Source of the DNA: Alphaproteobacteria bacterium RIFCSPHIGHO2_12_FULL_63_12 | Lineage (GTDB): Bacteria; Pseudomonadota; Alphaproteobacteria; Caulobacterales; Parvularculaceae | Assembly (NCBI GenBank): GCA_001767925.1 | Contig: MEMM01000003.1 | Span: 1-32,260, forward strand | Direction: 5' to 3' | DNA length: 32,260 bases | Shown: piece by piece, positions 27,322 to 32,260 of the stretch | How the letters are laid out: each line of letters opens with the position of its first letter | Position numbering within the stretch: the stretch's first letter is position 1 | Program-made: the position numbers and the translations under genes | The notes under the pieces: model-generated | Told to the model about the DNA's origin: nothing | The model's input: only the letters and a program-made list of their open reading frames with translations | The model's database searches: none

Positions 27322-30300
27322 ATGTTCCGCCGGTATTGCCCGCCGACTTCAAAGAGTGTGTCGGAGATCTGTCCGAGCGAACAATATTTCACCGCCTCCA
27401 TCAGGACGGCAAAGACGTTCTGGTCGCGCACGACCGCATCGCGCAGACGCTGGCGCACTTCGGCTGACTTCTTCTCGTCGCGCGCCTGAAATTTCCGGAG
27501 CCGCGCGATCTGGCTGTCTTTTTCCTTGGTCGTCGAGCGTTGCAGCGGCGGCGACGGCGGCTCTTTCGCCTCCGGGTTGATGAAGGTGTTGACGCCGATG
27601 ATCGGCAGCGAGCCGTCATGCTTCTTGTGCTCGTAATAGAGGCTTTCTTCCTGAATTTTGCCGCGCTGATAGCCGGTTTCCATCGCGCCGAGCACGCCGC
27701 CGCGTTCGGCGATGCGCTCGAACTCCTTCAGCACCGCCTCTTCGACGAGATCGGTCAGCTCGTCGATGATGAAGGCGCCCTGATTGGGGTTTTCATTCTG
27801 GGAAAGTCCCCATTCGCGGTTGATAATCATCTGGATCGCCATGGCGCGACGCACCGAATGTTCCGTCGGCGTCGTATAGGCCTCGTCATAGGCGTTGGTG
27901 TGCAGCGAATTGCAATTGTCGTAGATCGCGATCAGCGCCTGCAGCGTGGTGCGGATGTCGTTGAAATCCATTTCCTGCGCGTGGAGCGACCGCCCTGACG
28001 TCTGCACATGGTATTTCAGTTTCTGCGAGCGCTCGTTCGCGCCGTATCGCTCGCGCATGGCGATCGCCCAGATGCGGCGGGCGACGCGGCCGATGACCGA
28101 ATATTCCGGGTCCATGCCGTTCGAGAAGAAATAGGAAAGGTTCGGCGCGAAGTCGTCGATCTTCATGCCGCGCGCGAGATAGCTCTCAACGAAAGTGAAT
28201 CCGTTCGACAGCGTGAACGCGAGTTGCGAGATCGGGTTCGCGCCCGCCTCCGCGATATGGTAGCCGGAAATCGACACCGAATAGAAATTTCGCACGCGGT
28301 GTTCGACGAAAAATTCCTGAATGTCGCCCATCATCTTCAGGGCGAATTCAGTCGAAAAGATGCAGGTGTTCTGGCCCTGATCTTCTTTCAGGATATCCGC
28401 CTGCACGGTGCCGCGAACGGTCTCCAGCGCCCAGGCGCGAACCTTGTTCGCCTCATCCTCGGTCGGGCGTCGCTTGTTCTCGCTCTCGAATTTCGCCAGC
28501 TGCTGGTCGATCGCCGTGTTCAGGAACATGGCGAGGATCATCGGCGCCGGCCCGTTGATCGTCATCGAGACCGAGGTTGACGGCGAGCAGAGATCGAACC
28601 CGTCAAACAGCGCCTTCATGTCGTCGAGCGTTGCGACGGATACGCCGGAATTTCCGACCTTGCCGTAGATATCGGGGCGCTCATTCGGGTCGAAGCCGTA
28701 AAGCGTTACGGAATCGAACGCGGTCGACAGCCGCTTGGCGTCGGAATCCTTCGACAGGAATTTGAAGCGCGCATTGGTGCGGAAGGGGTCGCCCTCGCCC
28801 GCGAACATGCGCGTCGGATCTTCGCCCTCGCGCTTGAAGGCGAACACCCCGGCCGTATAGGGAAACGATCCGGGAAGATTTTCGAGCAACATCCATTTCA
28901 ACAGCTCGCCATGGTCTTCATAACGCGGCAGCACGACTTTGCGGATTTTCGTCCCCGAAAGCGTCGTCTGCGTCAGTTTCGTCCGGATTTCCTTGTCGCG
29001 GATTTTGACGACATATTCATCGCCCGCATAGCTTTTTTGAACCTGCGGCCAGTTTTCAATCAGGTTGCGCGCGCGCGTGTCCTGGCGTTCCTCGCGCGCG
29101 CGGATCAGCGGCGCGATCGCGCCGGTTTCCGCGCCTGCCTGTTCGAGCATTTCGCGTGACCGCTTCAATTGCTGAATTTCGCGCGCAAGCGTCGCCTGCC
29201 GGCGCGCCTGGTCATGATAGCCCCGCACATCACTGGCGATCTCGGCGAGATAGCGCTGGCGCGACGGCGGCACGATCGCATCGCGCGGCGACGGCATTCG
29301 TTTGGGATTGGGCGCGAATTGCGTCTTCGGCAGCGCGAATCCCTTTTTCATGATCGCTTCGCGCAGGCCGATATAAAGGCCGGTCGCGCCGTCGTCCTGA
29401 TAGCGCGCGGCGATCGCGCCATAGACCGGCATGTCCTCGACCGGCTTGGTGAAATCCTGACGGTTGCGCTGAACCTGCTTACGCACATCGCGCAGCGCGT
29501 CTTCAGCGCCCTTGCGGTCGAATTTGTTGATGGCGACGATATCGGCGAAATCGAGCATGTCGATTTTTTCAAGCTGCGAGGCGGCGCCGAATTCCGGCGT
29601 CATCACATACAGAGAAATGTCGGCGAGATCGGCGATCGCCGCATTGCCCTGCCCGATGCCCGGCGTTTCAACGATGATCAGGTTGAACCCCGCCGCGCGG
29701 CAGGCGTCGACCGCCCGATGCACGAAGGGCGGCACTTCCTTGTCCGACTCGCGCGTCGCGATCGAGCGGAAATAAATCTGCGGGGCGTTGATCGAATTCA
29801 TCCGGATGCGGTCGCCGAGAAGCGCGCCGCCGCTCTTGCGCCGCGACGGATCGATCGCCAGAACCGCGATCCGGAATTCGCCGGCGTCCATTTTGAACCG
29901 CGTGATGATCTCGTCGCAGAGCGATGATTTTCCCGATCCTCCGGTTCCCGTGACGCCGAGCACGGGCGCCTTGGCGCGGGCGGCCGCGGCTTTTTTCACC
30001 GCACTGAGGGCTTCCTCGTCGACCTCGTCTTCTTCGAGCTGGGTCAGAAAGCGGGCGAGCGGGCCCCAGCCCGCATCGCCAAGGCGCGCGATATCGGCGC
30101 CGCCTTTTGACGCCGGGCTGAAATCGGCGCGCGCGATCATGTCGTCGATCATTCCCTGAAGGCCCATTTTCTGACCGTCTTCCGGGGAATAAATCCGCTC
30201 GACGCCATAGGCGTGGAGATCCTTGATTTCCTCGCGCGAGATGACGCCGCCGCCGCCGCCGAAAACCTTGATGTGACCGGCGCCGCGTTCGCGCAGGAGG

Positions 30301-30596
30301 TCGACCATATATTTGAAATATTCGATATGGCCGCCCTGATAGGAGCTGACCGCAACGCCTTGCACGTCTTCCTGAATGGCGGCGTTGATGATTTCATCAA
30401 CCGACCGGTTATGCCCAAGGTGGATGACCTCGGCGCCGCTCGCCTGAAGAATGCGCCGCATGATATTGATCGCCGCGTCATGCCCGTCAAAAAGGCTGGT
30501 CGCCGTCACGAACCGCACTTTGTTCGCGCGCGGGCGCACCGCCGCGCCGCGGGCTTTGGCGGCGGGCTTTTCAATCGTCTGGATATCGTCGGGCAT
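27318..30596 (-). CDS. icmF: Fused isobutyryl-CoA mutase (B12-binding domain + MeaB/MeaI-like G-protein + mutase)
   Basis: N-terminal B12-binding [38 protein letters not shown] and [10 protein letters not shown]-loop [17 protein letters not shown]; mutase [38 protein letters not shown] and [28 protein letters not shown]. Domain order matches IcmF. Confidence 0.94.
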   Translation of the reverse strand: MPDDIQTIEKPAAKARGAAVRPRANKVRFVTATSLFDGHDAAINIMRRILQASGAEVIHLGHNRSVDEIINAAIQEDVQGVAVSSYQGGHIEYFKYMVDLLRERGAGHIKVFGGGGGVISREEIKDLHAYGVERIYSPEDGQKMGLQGMIDDMIARADFSPASKGGADIARLGDAGWGPLARFLTQLEEDEVDEEALSAVKKAAAARAKAPVLGVTGTGGSGKSSLCDEIITRFKMDAGEFRIAVLAIDPSRRKSGGALLGDRIRMNSINAPQIYFRSIATRESDKEVPPFVHRAVDACRAAGFNLIIVETPGIGQGNAAIADLADISLYVMTPEFGAASQLEKIDMLDFADIVAINKFDRKGAEDALRDVRKQVQRNRQDFTKPVEDMPVYGAIAARYQDDGATGLYIGLREAIMKKGFALPKTQFAPNPKRMPSPRDAIVPPSRQRYLAEIASDVRGYHDQARRQATLAREIQQLKRSREMLEQAGAETGAIAPLIRAREERQDTRARNLIENWPQVQKSYAGDEYVVKIRDKEIRTKLTQTTLSGTKIRKVVLPRYEDHGELLKWMLLENLPGSFPYTAGVFAFKREGEDPTRMFAGEGDPFRTNARFKFLSKDSDAKRLSTAFDSVTLYGFDPNERPDIYGKVGNSGVSVATLDDMKALFDGFDLCSPSTSVSMTINGPAPMILAMFLNTAIDQQLAKFESENKRRPTEDEANKVRAWALETVRGTVQADILKEDQGQNTCIFSTEFALKMMGDIQEFFVEHRVRNFYSVSISGYHIAEAGANPISQLAFTLSNGFTFVESYLARGMKIDDFAPNLSYFFSNGMDPEYSVIGRVARRIWAIAMRERYGANERSQKLKYHVQTSGRSLHAQEMDFNDIRTTLQALIAIYDNCNSLHTNAYDEAYTTPTEHSVRRAMAIQMIINREWGLSQNENPNQGAFIIDELTDLVEEAVLKEFERIAERGGVLGAMETGYQRGKIQEESLYYEHKKHDGSLPIIGVNTFINPEAKEPPSPPLQRSTTKEKDSQIARLRKFQARDEKKSAEVRQRLRDAVVRDQNVFAVLMEAVKYCSLGQISDTLFEVGGQYRRNM

Positions 30597-30635
30597 CGGT
30601 GTCCTCCGTGGACGGAAAGTCTGAGGCGTCTTGTC

Positions 30636-32260
30636 TCACATCAACTGGTCGGCGATCGCCATCAGCGCGTCGGCGCCGGCGGTCGCTTCGGCTTCATAGC
30701 TCGCCGCGCGCGGCAGAATCCGCTCGCTGTAAAATCGCGCGGTCGCAATCTTGCTGCGAAGGAAATTCGCGTCGCCGCGCGCGGCGTCGAGATCGCGCAT
30801 CGCGGCGAGCATTGCGCGCGCCATCTGCCAGCCGCCCAGCGTTACGCCCCACAGGCGCAAATAGGGCATCGCGCCGGCGGCGGCGTGGCGGACGTCGCCC
30901 TTGAACTGCTCGCGGAGCCAGTCGGTCGCGCGGTCGAGCGAGTCGATCGCTTTCGTGAGCGACACGCGCGTGCCGGAACATCGGGCGCCGGCGTCGGCGA
31001 GCGCGCCGTCAAGATCGCGCATTTCCGCGATCATTTTCTTCGCCTCGACCGCGCCGTCGCGCGCAACTTTCCGGCCAATCAGATCGTTCGCCTGAATTCC
31101 ATTGGCGCCTTCATAAATTTCGGCGATCTTCGCATCGCGCATATATTGCGCGGCGCCGGTTTCCTCGATGAAACCCATGCCGCCGTGAATCTGGACGCCG
31201 TTCCACGCGGCCTCCGAGCCGTTTTCCGTGCACCAACCCTTAACGATCGGAATGAGCAGATCGACGCGCGATTGCGCCGCCGCCCGCGCCGCTGCGTCTT
31301 GATGGCGATGCGCGATGTCGAGCTGTCCGGCGGCGTAATAGGCGAGCGCGCGCCCCGCTTCCGCCAGCGCGCGCATCGTCATCAACATGCGCCGAACGTC
31401 TGGGTGGCGGATGATCGCGACCGGGTCCGGGCTGTCGCCCGCCATATCGCGACTCTGGATGCGCTCGCGCGCGAAAGAAGCCGCCTTCTGATAAGCGCGC
31501 TCGCAGATCGCAACGCCCTCAAGGCCGACGGAGAGTCGCGCATTGTTCATCATGGTGAACATATAGGCGAGGCCCTTGTTTTCCTCGCCGACGAGGAAGC
31601 CGATCGCGCCATCATCTTCGCCATATTGCATGACGGCGGTCGGGCTCGCGTGAATGCCCATTTTCTCTTCGATGGAGACGCAGCGAACATCGTTTCGCGC
31701 GCCCGGCGTCCCATCATTGTTCACCATGAATTTCGGCACGATGAACAGCGAGATGCCCTTGACGCCTTCCGGCGCATCCGGCGTTCGCGCCAGCACCATG
31801 TGGATGGTGTTTTCGGTGAGATCGTGGTCGCCATAGGTAATGAAAATCTTCTGACCGAAAAGGCGATAGCGATCGCCGTCCTTCACCGCCTTCGTGCGGA
31901 TTCGGGCGAGATCGGAGCCCGCTTGCGGCTCGGTCAACTGCATGGTGCCGGTCCACTCGCCGGAAATCATTTTCGCAAGATAAGTCGCTTTTTGCTGCGG
32001 CGATCCGTATTTCGTCACCGCCTCGACCGCCGCTTGCGTCAGCATCGGACACAAAGCGAACGCCATATTCGACGAATGCCAAAGATCGAACAACGCCGTC
32101 GAGATCAGGTAAGGGAGCCCCTGCCCGCCGAAATTTTCGTCGAACGGCACCGCGTTCCAGCCGCCGTCGACAAACCGGCGATAGGCGTCCGGCCATCCGT
32201 CCGGCGTCTTGACGGCGCCGTTGATCAGCTTTGATCCCTGCCGGTCGCCGACCCGGTTCA
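30636..32260 (-). CDS. Acyl-CoA dehydrogenase, long DmdC/AcdB-like type (N-terminus outside window)
   Basis: TEPQAGSDLARI, IHGGMGFIEETGAAQYMRDAKIAEIYEGANGIQANDL. The frame is open past the annotated GTG at 32150 (NRVGDRQGSKLINGAVKTPDGWPDAYRRFVDGGWNAVPFDENFGG), so the CDS continues beyond the window. Confidence 0.94.
   Translation of the reverse strand, partial: NRVGDRQGSKLINGAVKTPDGWPDAYRRFVDGGWNAVPFDENFGGQGLPYLISTALFDLWHSSNMAFALCPMLTQAAVEAVTKYGSPQQKATYLAKMISGEWTGTMQLTEPQAGSDLARIRTKAVKDGDRYRLFGQKIFITYGDHDLTENTIHMVLARTPDAPEGVKGISLFIVPKFMVNNDGTPGARNDVRCVSIEEKMGIHASPTAVMQYGEDDGAIGFLVGEENKGLAYMFTMMNNARLSVGLEGVAICERAYQKAASFARERIQSRDMAGDSPDPVAIIRHPDVRRMLMTMRALAEAGRALAYYAAGQLDIAHRHQDAAARAAAQSRVDLLIPIVKGWCTENGSEAAWNGVQIHGGMGFIEETGAAQYMRDAKIAEIYEGANGIQANDLIGRKVARDGAVEAKKMIAEMRDLDGALADAGARCSGTRVSLTKAIDSLDRATDWLREQFKGDVRHAAAGAMPYLRLWGVTLGGWQMARAMLAAMRDLDAARGDANFLRSKIATARFYSERILPRAASYEAEATAGADALMAIADQLM

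Noticed and set aside
30213-32234. 673-aa plus-strand ORF
   Set aside because: Antisense to IcmF and acyl-CoA dehydrogenase; Arg/His/Ala-rich, typical spurious ORF in high-GC DNA.

Overview
GC-rich window (alphaproteobacterial in style) with 18 well-supported CDSs, two of them cut by the window edges. No rRNA, tRNA, CRISPR array or transposon was seen, and none of the 18 CDSs looks like a transcription regulator. Contents, left to right: the 3' part of an RTX/hemolysin-type Ca-binding protein; a GT2 glycosyltransferase (-); a class-III aminotransferase followed by a TPR-sulfotransferase; a TonB-dependent receptor followed by a tight run of amidohydrolase, PYROXD2-like FAD oxidoreductase, M16 peptidase and Rieske oxygenase; a coupled minus-strand trio (BKACE/DUF849, GNAT, TolB-propeller plus CehA/PHP-like hydrolase) divergent from a class-III aminotransferase, HDAC-like deacetylase and M20 peptidase, with a convergent APC permease; and a B12-related block made of a signal-less BtuF-like protein convergent with a QueG-like 4Fe-4S protein that is coupled to the fused acyl-CoA mutase IcmF and preceded by a DmdC/AcdB-type acyl-CoA dehydrogenase. 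The two most interesting hypotheses are: (1) the GNAT/aminotransferase/BKACE/deacetylase divergon could encode an acetylation-protected beta-amino-acid (beta-lysine-type) catabolic route; (2) the Fe-S and BtuF-like proteins could form a cytosolic cobalamin-handling module serving IcmF. All assignments come from reading motifs in the supplied translations; no database search was run.
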